Virus record (IMG/VR): IMGVR_UViG_3300007734_000457
Coordinates: 1 to 21,227 of that record
Strand: one strand, 5' to 3'
Source of the DNA: a virus
DNA: 21,227 nucleotides
Positions within the stretch are counted from its first letter, which is position 1. Each line of letters opens with the position of its first letter. The position numbers and the translations under genes are program-made. The notes beneath the pieces were generated by a model. The model had not been told where the DNA came from and searched no databases. It was given only the letters and a program-made list of their open reading frames with translations. This document shows, piece by piece, positions 1-5,295 of this stretch.

Positions 1-1
1 C

Positions 2-199
2 TTTCTACGCTTTGCAGAGAACCTAGACTTCGGCGAGATAGCAAACTACTTGGAACTTGGTACTGATAGTGCAGCACGAATGCGATTGAAGCGTGCCATT
101 ACTAGATTGATTAACAAGATAGGTGGATATAAACCATATAGGGATGTTGATACCACCAGTGAAGAGCCTGAAGAAGAACATCAACCACCTGTTGAATAG
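2..199 (+). CDS. Sigma-70-like factor, region 4 (3' fragment)
   Basis: Open from the left edge to a TAG at 197-199, about 65 residues; the true start lies outside the window. The fragment begins FLRFAENLDFGEIANYLELG and continues TDSAARMRLKRAITRLINK, the pattern of a sigma-70 region 4 helix-turn-helix (a first helix ending in EIA, a turn at LGTDS, then a recognition helix rich in Arg/Lys). An acidic, Pro-rich tail (SEEPEEEHQPPVE) follows. By analogy with the family it would bind the -35 element and direct RNA polymerase to chosen promoters, perhaps phage promoters. It is the only + strand gene in the left arm and its last 19 bases overlap, tail to tail, the end of the FmdB-like gene. Another LuxR- or sigma-like helix-turn-helix regulator is possible because regions 2 and 3 cannot be seen. 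Confidence 0.6.
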   Translation, partial: FLRFAENLDFGEIANYLELGTDSAARMRLKRAITRLINKIGGYKPYRDVDTTSEEPEEEHQPPVE

Positions 200-357
200 A
201 ACCCTGTCCCTTTGAAGTGAACTGGGTTGGCTTGATACTCTCTCGTCATCTCTCTATTACATTGCGGACACTCAACCAAGTCGTCTCGTTCATCAACGCT
301 ACGACTTAGTTCTGTTAGTGTCTTATCGTCAAGACAGCGGTATGAATATGTAGGCAT
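181..357 (-). CDS. FmdB-family zinc ribbon protein, 58 aa
   Basis: Start ATG at 357-355 behind a strong AGAGGAG ribosome binding site; stop TGA at 183-181. The protein opens MPTYSYRC, has CPQC at residues 30-33, and ends HFKGTGFYSTGG. The MPxYxYRC start, the central CPxC and the KGxGFY end are the signature of the FmdB-type regulatory zinc ribbon family. The second Cys of the first knuckle is missing: where the family has CxxC near residue 8, this one has a single Cys8 followed by LDD, so metal binding may use three Cys or be weaker. Its ATG overlaps the TAA of the preceding gene by one base (TAATG), so the two are probably translationally coupled. The molecular role of phage FmdB-like proteins is not established. 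Confidence 0.8.
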   Translation of the reverse strand: MPTYSYRCLDDKTLTELSRSVDERDDLVECPQCNREMTREYQANPVHFKGTGFYSTGG

Positions 358-533
358 TAGAACTCCTCTTCATCATCTGGTGTTGGTGCTGTTGCAAGAG
401 TGCCGCACAAAGCACACTCCATATCTAGGAAATACATATCAATCTCCCCAGTCTCATCATCAAACACAGTCTTAACATTCCATATATTACAACCGCAAGG
501 ACACACAGTAGTAGCACTACCTCGTATATCCAT
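357..533 (-). CDS. Small putative zinc-binding protein, 58 aa
   Basis: Reads from ATG at 533-531 to TAA at 359-357. It contains CPCGC at residues 11-15 and CALC at 40-43, two knuckles spaced as in a short zinc ribbon, and an acidic tail (PDDEEEF). No ribosome binding site precedes this ATG. The same frame stays open upstream, without ATG/GTG/TTG, back into the end of the lysozyme-like gene, where an AGAAAGGA stretch sits; the reading frame there gives NKPKHITELKPDYKSA before Met1. The true start may therefore be a non-canonical codon (ATA or ATC) near 577-586, adding about 15-18 residues. No function recognised; it could be a transcription- or nucleic-acid-associated zinc ribbon. Confidence 0.6.
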   Translation of the reverse strand: MDIRGSATTVCPCGCNIWNVKTVFDDETGEIDMYFLDMECALCGTLATAPTPDDEEEF

Positions 534-583
534 AGCAGACTTGTAGTCAGGCTTAAGTTCTGTTATATGTTTTGGTTTATTGA

Positions 584-985
584 TTAGTAGTATCCTTTCT
601 TAGTGAAGAACTCCCACGCTTTACAAGGTGTGTGGTATCTGTTATAGATATAAGACAAGCCTCTATCTATTTGAACAGGTGCTGGAGTTTTAGGGTCAAG
701 CCCTAGTATCTGCGGGATACCGCCAGCATTCTTACCCATTACCTTTATCTTATTGTATGCGTTGGGTCTCCAATTACTTTCTTTAGTCCATAGTTTATTG
801 AGACACAACCATTGTTTATGTTGCCACTCATATAACTTGTCTTGTGCATATGCTTTACTATCCTCTGTTGTCCACTCAATGATGGGTTCATCACGCTTAA
901 GTGGGTTGCCAATAGGGGTAGCAAACTTTATACTGACTAATGCTAACAAGCATATGGTAAGCATAAACATAAGTTCTCTTCTCAT
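584..985 (-). CDS. Lysozyme-like / lytic transglycosylase-like protein with N-terminal membrane segment, 133 aa
   Basis: Residues 6-22 (MFMLTICLLALVSIKFA) form a hydrophobic signal or anchor preceded by two Arg, so the protein is probably exported or membrane-tethered. From about residue 57 it has a lysozyme-like fold pattern: W59, LCLNKLWTKESNWRPNA with E69 as the likely catalytic acid, AGGIPQIL at 87-94, and QIDRGLSYIYNRYHTPCKAW near the end. This matches the compact SLT/goose-type lysozyme domains of actinobacterial secreted proteins and phages, which cleave the glycan strand of peptidoglycan. The ATG overlaps the TGA of the upstream 31-residue membrane peptide (ATGA). Likely role: host lysis, as a signal-anchor endolysin, or local wall remodelling. 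There is no separate wall-binding domain. Confidence 0.75.
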   Translation of the reverse strand: MRRELMFMLTICLLALVSIKFATPIGNPLKRDEPIIEWTTEDSKAYAQDKLYEWQHKQWLCLNKLWTKESNWRPNAYNKIKVMGKNAGGIPQILGLDPKTPAPVQIDRGLSYIYNRYHTPCKAWEFFTKKGYY

Positions 986-1077
986 AACAAAGCACCTATA
1001 AAGTATAGAACTAAAAGAAATATAAGGGTGTATGGTAGTGATGAGCCACCCATTGTGAGTAGCAAACCAACTGCCAT
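982..1077 (-). CDS. Very small membrane peptide coupled to the lysozyme-like gene, 31 aa
   Basis: ATG at 1077-1075 preceded by TAGGATTTAAT; stop TGA at 984-982 shares bases with the ATG of the lysozyme-like gene (ATGA). The product (MAVGLLLTMGGSSLPYTLIF... GALL) is almost wholly hydrophobic, with one helix-length segment at about residues 13-31. Position and coupling suggest a holin-like or lysis-timing role, but 31 residues and a single segment are short for a known holin. A stronger ribosome binding site (GAGAGGAG, about 1104-1111) lies 6 bases before an in-frame ATA, which would add eight residues (MLKFIGFN). This gene is too small for reliable recognition by coding statistics. Confidence 0.45.
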   Translation of the reverse strand: MAVGLLLTMGGSSLPYTLIFLLVLYFIGALL

Positions 1078-1115
1078 ATTAAATCCTATAAACTTTAGTA
1101 TCTATAACTCCTCTC

Positions 1116-1292
1116 TTAGATTTCCTCTGCTTGTACATCTGCGCCTGTCGGCATATCAAAGTAGGACACTTCCCATTCTTTATATGGTGCGTCTATTGCC
1201 AACTCAATGGCTCTATCTATATCATATTCTGATACATAATATACTAACTCAGCACGGACATTGATTGATATTTTATAGTTATTCGTATTCAT
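1116..1292 (-). CDS. Hypothetical protein, 58 aa
   Basis: I chose the ATG at 1292-1290 (MNTNNYKISI) rather than the more upstream ATG (1337), because it overlaps the stop of the preceding gene by a few bases in the usual way here and has GAAGGG about 10 bases before it. The product looks like a small alpha/beta protein: an amphipathic strand (YKISINVRAELVYYV), an acidic helix (DIDRAIELAID), then a strand EWEVSYFDMP and an acidic end. No family recognised. It sits in the unit that also carries WhiB and the lysozyme-like gene. Confidence 0.55.
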   Translation of the reverse strand: MNTNNYKISINVRAELVYYVSEYDIDRAIELAIDAPYKEWEVSYFDMPTGADVQAEEI

Positions 1293-1452
1293 TATCGAAC
1301 AACCCTTCGACATCATTGTCGCTAGACATCTCCTCATAAGTGATATAAACTAGGTCGTCCAGTTCTCTGATAAGCAAACTTATCTTATCCATAGACCAAC
1401 CTGCTACCATATCCTTAGTGATTGCGCCTTGCCACACTATATCCTTATCCAC
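1279..1452 (-). CDS. Hypothetical acidic protein, 57 aa, GTG start
   Basis: The frame opens with GTG at 1452-1450, overlapping the TAA of the WhiB gene (GTGGATAA), and has AAAGGGG just upstream. It runs to TAA at 1281-1279, overlapping the next gene by 14 bases. The product (VDKDIVWQGAITKDMVAGWS...) has a central helix SMDKISLLIRELDDLVYI and a very acidic C-terminal third (EEMSSDNDVEGLFDNEYE). No family recognised. The overlaps on both sides are the main evidence that it is translated. Confidence 0.5.
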   Translation of the reverse strand: MDKDIVWQGAITKDMVAGWSMDKISLLIRELDDLVYITYEEMSSDNDVEGLFDNEYE

Positions 1453-1870
1453 CTATACCCCTTTCTTTCATAGTAGTTCTTACCTTCCTTGCGAAGGCAA
1501 GTTTATTTATTATTGCTGCTTTCTTTGTGGTCTTTCCTAACATAATTAGTCTTTCGCCAGGCATTGTACCACCATAAATACCAAAGTATTTCTGTGGTCC
1601 ACGCATACCTAGTTCTAAACAATTAACTTTAGCAGGACAATTACTACATATGGATAAAGCAATAACAGCCTTATCAACTTCTAGTTTAAGTCTGCTTCTC
1701 TGCTCTGCGTTATTTCTCCATACTTCGTTATCATCTTTATCTACTTCACCTGCGAACCATAAGTCAGGGTCATTGTGATTAACACACAAGCCATTACTTA
1801 CATCTAAATCTTTATCATTAGATAGGTAGTCAAACACACTACCCTTTATACCTGAACCCTTACCACCCAT
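1445..1870 (-). CDS. whiB-like: WhiB-family transcriptional regulator, 141 aa
   Basis: The protein carries the complete Wbl signature: C29 in CVNHNDPDLWF, then C75-x2-C78-x5-C84 in SICSNCPAKVNC, and a GIYGG turn at 97-101 followed by TMPGERL. In this family the four cysteines bind a [4Fe-4S] cluster and the region around the glycine-rich turn contacts the principal sigma factor, so the protein acts on transcription through RNA polymerase. A basic tail (KKAAIINKLAFARKVRTTMKER) could contact DNA. Compared with cellular WhiB proteins there is an extra insert (about residues 41-64, GEVDKDDNEVWRNNAEQRSR) between the first Cys and the CxxC motif. WhiB proteins occur in Actinobacteria and their phages; a phage copy is known to interfere with host WhiB2. 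Its ATG overlaps the upstream TAA (TAATG). Confidence 0.93.
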   Translation of the reverse strand: MGGKGSGIKGSVFDYLSNDKDLDVSNGLCVNHNDPDLWFAGEVDKDDNEVWRNNAEQRSRLKLEVDKAVIALSICSNCPAKVNCLELGMRGPQKYFGIYGGTMPGERLIMLGKTTKKAAIINKLAFARKVRTTMKERGIGG

Positions 1871-2013
1871 TAGTTATGTATCCCATACTCTGAACATATA
1901 ACCTGAACTGCTGAGGTTAATTTAATTATCATCTCTTTAATTTCCTCATCTGATAGGTGTGCTGTGTCCCTCTTGGGTAGATAGCAACTCCAATCATAAT
2001 CATTGTCTATCAT
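1870..2013 (-). CDS. Hypothetical protein, 47 aa
   Basis: ATG at 2013-2011 directly behind GAGAGGACAGT; TAA at 1872-1870 overlaps the WhiB ATG by one base. The product starts MIDNDYDWSCYLPKRD and has an amphipathic helix LSDEEIKEMIIKLTSAVQVI. No family recognised. A good ribosome binding site and the coupled stop/start make it a convincing small gene in the WhiB unit, possibly needed for WhiB translation. Confidence 0.6.
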   Translation of the reverse strand: MIDNDYDWSCYLPKRDTAHLSDEEIKEMIIKLTSAVQVICSEYGIHN

Positions 2014-2036
2014 ACTGTCCTCTCTATGTTAGGGTA

Positions 2037-2056
2037 GGTGGGGCGATTACCCCACC
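2037..2056 (-). other. GC-rich hairpin between two leftward genes
   Basis: A perfect 7-bp stem, GGTGGGG pairing with CCCCACC around a six-base loop (2044-2049), lies in the 60-bp gap between the 96-residue gene and the 47-residue gene. No T tract follows on the minus strand, so it is not a canonical intrinsic terminator. It could attenuate, or stabilise the 3' end of the promoter-proximal message. Confidence 0.5.
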
Positions 2057-2073
2057 CACAATTAACTAGTTTA

Positions 2074-2364
2074 TTATGGGCGGAATACTACTGAAGTATA
2101 TCCGTCTAGGCGTGAGTGCTTGGCGATTAAGCCCTTGCTTCCAGTCAAGTGTTGATACTTGCCGTTGCCTAATGATACCCACATAGACTTAGGCTTAAAC
2201 CTAGTCTGTGTTGGTAGTGCTTTAAGTATTGTGCCTCGTGGTTCATATCCATTGACACTCTCTACATCTAACTGAACTGTTGCCAGTTCATCTGCTAGGT
2301 CTGCGAGGGTCATTGATATGCTAGCCAAGTAGTCCTCATATACTCGTGCTGTCGTGGTTGTCAT
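2074..2364 (-). CDS. Hypothetical protein, 96 aa, first gene of the WhiB unit
   Basis: I start at ATG 2364-2362 (MTTTTARVYEDYLASISM) because GAAAGG lies seven bases upstream; an ATG five codons earlier has no spacing for this site. The N-terminal half is a probable helix pair (VYEDYLASISMTLADLADELATVQLDV); the C-terminal half looks like a small beta domain with MWVSLGNGKYQHL and GYTSVVFRP. No family recognised. It is promoter-proximal behind the strongest promoter of the left arm and followed by a GC-rich hairpin, so it should be among the most abundant leftward products. Confidence 0.65.
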   Translation of the reverse strand: MTTTTARVYEDYLASISMTLADLADELATVQLDVESVNGYEPRGTILKALPTQTRFKPKSMWVSLGNGKYQHLTGSKGLIAKHSRLDGYTSVVFRP

Positions 2365-2385
2365 TGTATTACCTTTCATTGTTGT

Positions 2386-2408
2386 ATGCTTAGCAATTTA
2401 CCAAGCAT
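2386..2408 (-). other. Hairpin in the 5' leader of the WhiB unit
   Basis: ATGCTT (2386-2391) and AAGCAT (2403-2408) can pair around an 11-base loop in the leader of the 96-residue gene, downstream of its promoter. It might modulate access to the ribosome binding site or stabilise the message; this is inference from the inverted repeat only. Confidence 0.35.
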
Positions 2409-2413
2409 ATCGA

Positions 2414-2430
2414 TAGTGATTATATCACTA
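2414..2430 (-). promoter_or_regulatory. Palindromic operator candidate over the -10 box
   Basis: TAGTGAT and ATCACTA form a perfect 7-bp inverted repeat with a three-base centre, lying across the -10 element (2419-2424). That is the usual place for a dimeric repressor site. The cognate repressor is not identified in the window. Confidence 0.5.
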
Positions 2431-2447
2431 CCAATTCTAGAAGTCAA
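2419..2447 (-). promoter_or_regulatory. Promoter of the WhiB/lysozyme unit (TTGACT-17-TATAAT)
   Basis: On the minus strand TTGACT (2447-2442), a 17-base spacer and a consensus TATAAT (2424-2419). The -35 lies in the last codons of the amidotransferase gene, so this unit can be transcribed independently of it. It is the closest match to the housekeeping sigma-70 consensus in the window. Genes from 2364 down to 181 lie downstream. Confidence 0.8.
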
Positions 2448-3312
2448 GTGGCTCTCTGCTGTACCACTTCTCACTTAAAAATCCATACTCATCTCTGAGC
2501 ATACTCTTAGTCTTAGGGTTGTAGCATAGGCACTCTAAGAACTGTGCGCTACAATCAAAGCAACACTCACACATAGTACAGTAGAGTTCACTTTCCCATA
2601 GGTCTACTAGAGCCTCACAATTAGGACACTCGAAGTTATTGTCCTCGAATAAAGATGGCTCAAAGTGGCTATCTGTTGCTACTATATCATACACACTAGG
2701 CTCATCACCATAGGTATATGTATAACTCTCGGTGCGTGGTGTAGATATGATAGGCTTGTAAGAATTATTACTCCACCATATACCGCTATCGTCCCAACTA
2801 CCTAAACTTTCATTGATAATATAAATCTTGTACTGTGCGCTAGGGTCATTGGTCATAACTACTACCTTGTTGCCACTAGCCCATGAACTAATCATATCAT
2901 ATACATAGTCATCATCAAGGGCAGACACGCCACCTAATCTTGGCAATAACTCCTCTGCCATAATCCTAGTGTCGCTACGCTTATCACCTTTAGGTATATG
3001 AATATCTAGCACACCATTGTGCGCTAAGTAAGTATCGTACTCACCTGCTACCTTAAATGGGTGGCAGTTAAGTTCGTTCTTAACTCCATGAGTAGCATAC
3101 CTAGCGTGCCACATAGCGTAGCCATTAGGGTATTGCTCACGCAACTCTAAGAACCTAGCGATAGACTTCTTAGCAGACATACTACGCTCAGATATAATAC
3201 CTGAACCAGTATCTATCGCAAACCCAAAGCCATGCGGGTTCTTACACGCACCCATCTTTAGGTCATCTTTACTCGGTGTGGAATTAGGATTACACACCAC
3301 TAATAAACACAT
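2437..3312 (-). CDS. Class II glutamine amidotransferase-like protein with C-terminal zinc ribbon, 291 aa
   Basis: Starts MCLLVVCNPN behind GAGAGGAGTTAGT, so Met removal would expose Cys2 as the nucleophile of an Ntn-type (GATase II) glutaminase. Supporting motifs are NPHGFGFAID at 25-34, MWHARYATHG at 67-76 and LAHNGVLD at 96-103, which match the Arg and the Asn-Gly oxyanion segments of GlmS/PurF-type domains; SDTRIMAEELLPRL follows. The domain would release ammonia from glutamine for a partner synthetase. A C-terminal module has C229PNC232, C245TMC248 and further Cys at 250, 251, 254, 261 and 263, probably one or more zinc ribbons. It lies 13 bp downstream of the amidoligase gene, and the two probably work together. 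It lacks any synthetase domain of its own. Confidence 0.82.
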   Translation of the reverse strand: MCLLVVCNPNSTPSKDDLKMGACKNPHGFGFAIDTGSGIISERSMSAKKSIARFLELREQYPNGYAMWHARYATHGVKNELNCHPFKVAGEYDTYLAHNGVLDIHIPKGDKRSDTRIMAEELLPRLGGVSALDDDYVYDMISSWASGNKVVVMTNDPSAQYKIYIINESLGSWDDSGIWWSNNSYKPIISTPRTESYTYTYGDEPSVYDIVATDSHFEPSLFEDNNFECPNCEALVDLWESELYCTMCECCFDCSAQFLECLCYNPKTKSMLRDEYGFLSEKWYSREPLDF

Positions 3313-3325
3313 ACTAACTCCTCTC

Positions 3326-4522
3326 TCATGCTTGGACTAACTCTTTACTATCTATTACTAACTTATCCACTCTACTCATACGCATATAGAGTTCAGGATA
3401 TAAACCATTGTTGGCTTGTATCCAGTCAGCGAACCACTCCCAACTTAACGCACCCATCTTTACATCTGATAGGGTTAGGTTGCGTGTGTATTCTACTGTT
3501 GCGTGTGCTAATTGTATAGCACTAAGCACACCATCAGGGTTCATAGTACCCCTAAAGAACCTGAGTTCTAAGGTGTGTAAGTTCTGCGTATTTACCGCAG
3601 AATATCTCTCGGTCATGGCGTTGTGTGGGTGAGCAACTTTATCGGCTAGTGTAAAGTATGGTCTATCAAACTCATCATACTTATACACATCATTGAACTT
3701 AGCATAGGTAGTTTTACGCCCACCTAATCTCATCATCTTATCAGAGTTCTTATAGATTAAGGATAAGAACCTATGAGTATGAGCACCTGACTTAAACCCT
3801 GCCCTGTTTATATGGACATGTAATCCGCAACTCTTAGCGTCCCAACTCCTAGCGATATGAACTCTCTTTAGATAATCTAAGGTAGTCCATAAGTTCTTAT
3901 TGTTGGTGAAGTAATCGAGAGTAGCAGGGTGAGATACCATCTCGAACCCTTTATAGCCACCACTACCTATACTACTATCATCTTTAAGATAGGTAAAGTC
4001 GCCCATCATCTCCATTACATACTCAGAACTTGCGGATAAATCTCCATCTCTAATCTCCATCTCTAGTTCTATGCCAAAGTATAATTTATTCTTATCATCA
4101 CCATAGAATACAGGGTTAGGCTTGTAAGAGTATTGGTTAATTAACCTACCGCTATCATCACAATTCTCGCAAGCCTCTCGGTTATACTCATCACAACTAT
4201 CGCACCAATGAGCATTATTAGAGCAACAGTCTTGACACCAATATTGGTCAATATCTGCTACTTGATAACTGCCATCATTATCAGAGTACAAGCACTCACA
4301 ACTCTCGCACCAGAAGGTATGGTTATCGGCACAAGGTTCGCACCAAGTACCGCAACCTTCTACATACCTAGAGTTATCTTCATAATCATAGTTATCGCAA
4401 CGCTCACAATAGATACGGCAACCAACGCACAGCGCATCACCGCCTAAAGTGGTGGCTAAATCATCTGGCGAGATACCGATAGCACAACTAGCGCACTCGA
4501 TTAACTCATCATCAATAGGCAT
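3326..4522 (-). CDS. Amidoligase-family enzyme with N-terminal zinc ribbon array, 398 aa
   Basis: Residues 1-121 contain about 18 Cys in repeated CxxC-type knuckles (C10/13, C32/35, C39/42, C61/64, C72/75, C96/99, C107/110, C118/121), a tandem zinc ribbon array. From residue 147 comes a domain with the marks of the phage amidoligase family, relatives of glutamine synthetase/COOH-NH2 ligases: FGIELEME (149-156), KDDSSIGSGG (180-189), FEMVSHP (193-199), CGLHVHINR (232-240), RYSAVN (306-311) and LELRFFRGT (318-326). In that fold the acidic and His/Arg residues bind ATP-Mg and the carboxylate, forming an amide or peptide bond. A strong AAGGAG site precedes the ATG. The adjacent GATase could supply ammonia. 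Substrate unknown; the zinc ribbons suggest a protein or nucleic-acid target. Confidence 0.82.
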   Translation of the reverse strand: MPIDDELIECASCAIGISPDDLATTLGGDALCVGCRIYCERCDNYDYEDNSRYVEGCGTWCEPCADNHTFWCESCECLYSDNDGSYQVADIDQYWCQDCCSNNAHWCDSCDEYNREACENCDDSGRLINQYSYKPNPVFYGDDKNKLYFGIELEMEIRDGDLSASSEYVMEMMGDFTYLKDDSSIGSGGYKGFEMVSHPATLDYFTNNKNLWTTLDYLKRVHIARSWDAKSCGLHVHINRAGFKSGAHTHRFLSLIYKNSDKMMRLGGRKTTYAKFNDVYKYDEFDRPYFTLADKVAHPHNAMTERYSAVNTQNLHTLELRFFRGTMNPDGVLSAIQLAHATVEYTRNLTLSDVKMGALSWEWFADWIQANNGLYPELYMRMSRVDKLVIDSKELVQA

Positions 4523-4531
4523 ATTAACTCC

Positions 4532-4708
4532 TTACTTTATTGGAAGTTCTAACTCTATCATTATATCATTAACTTTACTTCTTAGCAAACTGGTAGCAGT
4601 AGCCATACTCTTAAAGTCTGACCTAACATACCAGTTCTCCTGAGTTCTTAAAGATTTGCGGATTAACTCCAACTCATCTTTAGTTATCTCTATCACTATG
4701 TTATCCAT
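4532..4708 (-). CDS. Hypothetical protein, 58 aa
   Basis: ATG at 4708-4706 lies two bases after the upstream gene's TAA (TAATATG) and has no clear ribosome binding site, so it probably depends on coupled translation. The product (MDNIVIEITKDELELIRKSL...) is mainly helical, with an EITKDELELIRKSL helix that resembles short phage regulatory or accessory proteins, W26, and a C-terminal helix SLLRSKVNDIMIELELPIK. No family recognised. It ends nine bases before the amidoligase ATG. Confidence 0.55.
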   Translation of the reverse strand: MDNIVIEITKDELELIRKSLRTQENWYVRSDFKSMATATSLLRSKVNDIMIELELPIK

Positions 4709-4709
4709 A

Positions 4710-4862
4710 TTACTTGCGTTCTCTAAATAACTTGATACTTCTTAGGGTGATACCAATAATCGCTAGGATTATCAGCGTTCTATGGGGTAGCCATATCTCA
4801 CCAAAGTAAGTGCTTAGGTAGGTAGCCACGCTATCCACGCTAAACTCTTGGATTATCTCCAT
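4710..4862 (-). CDS. Small single-pass membrane protein, 50 aa
   Basis: I start at ATG 4862-4860 because AGGAGATGGAG lies just upstream; an earlier ATG at 4913 lacks a properly spaced site and lies within the promoter's -10 region. The product has an amphipathic N-terminal half (MEIIQEFSVDSVATYLSTYF), a hydrophobic segment at about 30-44 (LIILAIIGITLRSI) and a basic end (KLFRERK), a topology with the C-terminus inside. It is the first gene of the unit that contains the amidoligase pair. It could be a holin-like or anchoring protein; no family recognised. Confidence 0.55.
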   Translation of the reverse strand: MEIIQEFSVDSVATYLSTYFGEIWLPHRTLIILAIIGITLRSIKLFRERK

Positions 4863-4903
4863 TAGTTCTCCATCTCCTAATCTAGTGATTAGGCTACCCT
4901 CTA

Positions 4904-4932
4904 AGGATACCATACCCTTAAAGGATAGTCAA
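4904..4932 (-). promoter_or_regulatory. Promoter of the amidoligase unit (TTGACT-17-TATCCT)
   Basis: Minus strand TTGACT (4932-4927), 17-base spacer, TATCCT (4909-4904, four of six consensus bases). A repeated AAGGATA (4903-4909 and 4921-4927 on the + strand) surrounds it. Immediately upstream, at 4940-4954, is a perfect 15-bp palindrome (CTTAAAG-T-CTTTAAG) in the last codons of the previous gene. It would drive the membrane protein, the 58-residue protein, the amidoligase and the amidotransferase. Confidence 0.6.
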
Positions 4933-4936
4933 GCCA

Positions 4937-5035
4937 CTACTTAAAGTCTTTAAGTATATCTGCCACTATATCTAACTCATCATTAGATAGGTGGTCAATA
5001 CTAACCGCTTTATCAAAGCCTAATTTATCTGCCAT
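4937..5035 (-). CDS. Hypothetical small protein, 32 aa
   Basis: ATG at 5035-5033 behind GTAAGGAGAAGTA, with the upstream TAA overlapping it by one base (TAATG). The product is an acidic helical peptide (MADKLGFDKAVSIDHLSNDE, LDIVADILKDFK). It ends five bases before the next promoter's -35 box. Small size limits confidence; the ribosome binding site and coupling support translation. Confidence 0.5.
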   Translation of the reverse strand: MADKLGFDKAVSIDHLSNDELDIVADILKDFK

Positions 5036-5163
5036 TACTTCTCCTTACAATTTTCTAGCAAATAGTTATTTACTATCTGCCACTCCTTCTCATTAGCAGG
5101 TGCTATCTTAGAGAGTTTTAATTCTCTAATGCTAAACCTTACCATATCCCTAACTAGGGGCAT
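5035..5163 (-). CDS. Hypothetical small basic protein, 42 aa
   Basis: ATG at 5163-5161 with GGGAG eight bases upstream; TAA overlaps the ATG of the next gene. The product starts MPLVRDMVRFSIRELKLSKI and contains EKEWQIVNNYLLENCKEK. It looks helical; its net charge is near +2. It is the first gene downstream of a promoter with a 21-bp palindromic operator candidate. No family recognised. Confidence 0.5.
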   Translation of the reverse strand: MPLVRDMVRFSIRELKLSKIAPANEKEWQIVNNYLLENCKEK

Positions 5164-5185
5164 AATTCATACTCCCTTACTTATA

Positions 5186-5206
5186 CCTAAGTATAGCATA
5201 CTTAGG
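5186..5206 (-). promoter_or_regulatory. 21-bp perfect palindrome over a -10 box (operator candidate)
   Basis: CCTAAGTAT and ATACTTAGG form a perfect 9-bp inverted repeat with a three-base centre (5195-5197). It covers the -10 box at 5190-5195. This is one of the most regular palindromes in the window and the best operator candidate of the left arm. Confidence 0.6.
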
Positions 5207-5218
5207 GCTATAAGTCAA
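5190..5218 (-). promoter_or_regulatory. Promoter of the two-gene small-protein unit (TTGACT-17-TATACT)
   Basis: Minus strand TTGACT (5218-5213), 17-base spacer and TATACT (5195-5190). Directly upstream lies a 14-base motif (5226-5239) that is repeated exactly upstream of another promoter at 6169-6182. A tRNA-like element (5231-5286) separates it from the previous gene. Confidence 0.75.
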
Positions 5219-5225
5219 GTTCTGA

Positions 5226-5239
5226 CTTATTGGCGTGTC
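5226..5239 (-). repeat. 14-bp direct repeat upstream of a promoter (copy 1)
   Basis: CTTATTGGCGTGTC (+ strand) recurs exactly at 6169-6182. In both places it sits 3-7 bases upstream of a TTGAC -35 box on the minus strand, so it may be a shared activator site. In this copy it also overlaps the 3' acceptor strand and tail of a tRNA-like element. Confidence 0.65.
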
Positions 5240-5286
5240 CTAGTAGGGTATCGAACCCTAAGCACTCCGAACCTATCGGCTAGGAC
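5231..5286 (-). ncRNA. tRNA-like element 1 (acceptor, D-like and T arms, no anticodon arm)
   Basis: Read on the minus strand: a perfect 7-bp acceptor-like stem (GTCCTAG 5286-5280 with CTAGGAC 5243-5237); a short hairpin CCGA-TAGGT-TCGG (5279-5267) whose loop has a GG pair, like a D loop; a six-base linker; and a textbook T arm, TAGGG-TTCGATA-CCCTA (5260-5244), abutting the acceptor stem as in a tRNA. The tail is ACGCCA. There is no anticodon arm, so it cannot decode. It starts nine bases after the stop of the 104-residue gene and ends just upstream of the next promoter. Possible roles: 3'-end formation by RNase P/RNase Z, or protection of the mRNA end. A degenerate tRNA is the alternative. 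Confidence 0.6.
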
Positions 5287-5295
5287 TATCTTAAA

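Noticed and set aside
2037-2056. GC-rich hairpin as an intrinsic terminator
   Set aside because: The stem is good, but no T tract follows on either strand, and genes downstream appear to belong to the same unit.
3361-3372. DnaA-box-like TTATCCAC words at 1446 and 3363
   Set aside because: They are isolated and inside coding sequence, so probably chance.
5231-5286. Element 1 as a functional tRNA with anticodon AGG in the short hairpin
   Set aside because: The hairpin has only four pairs and a five-base loop, there is no second arm, and element 2 does not offer a matching anticodon loop.
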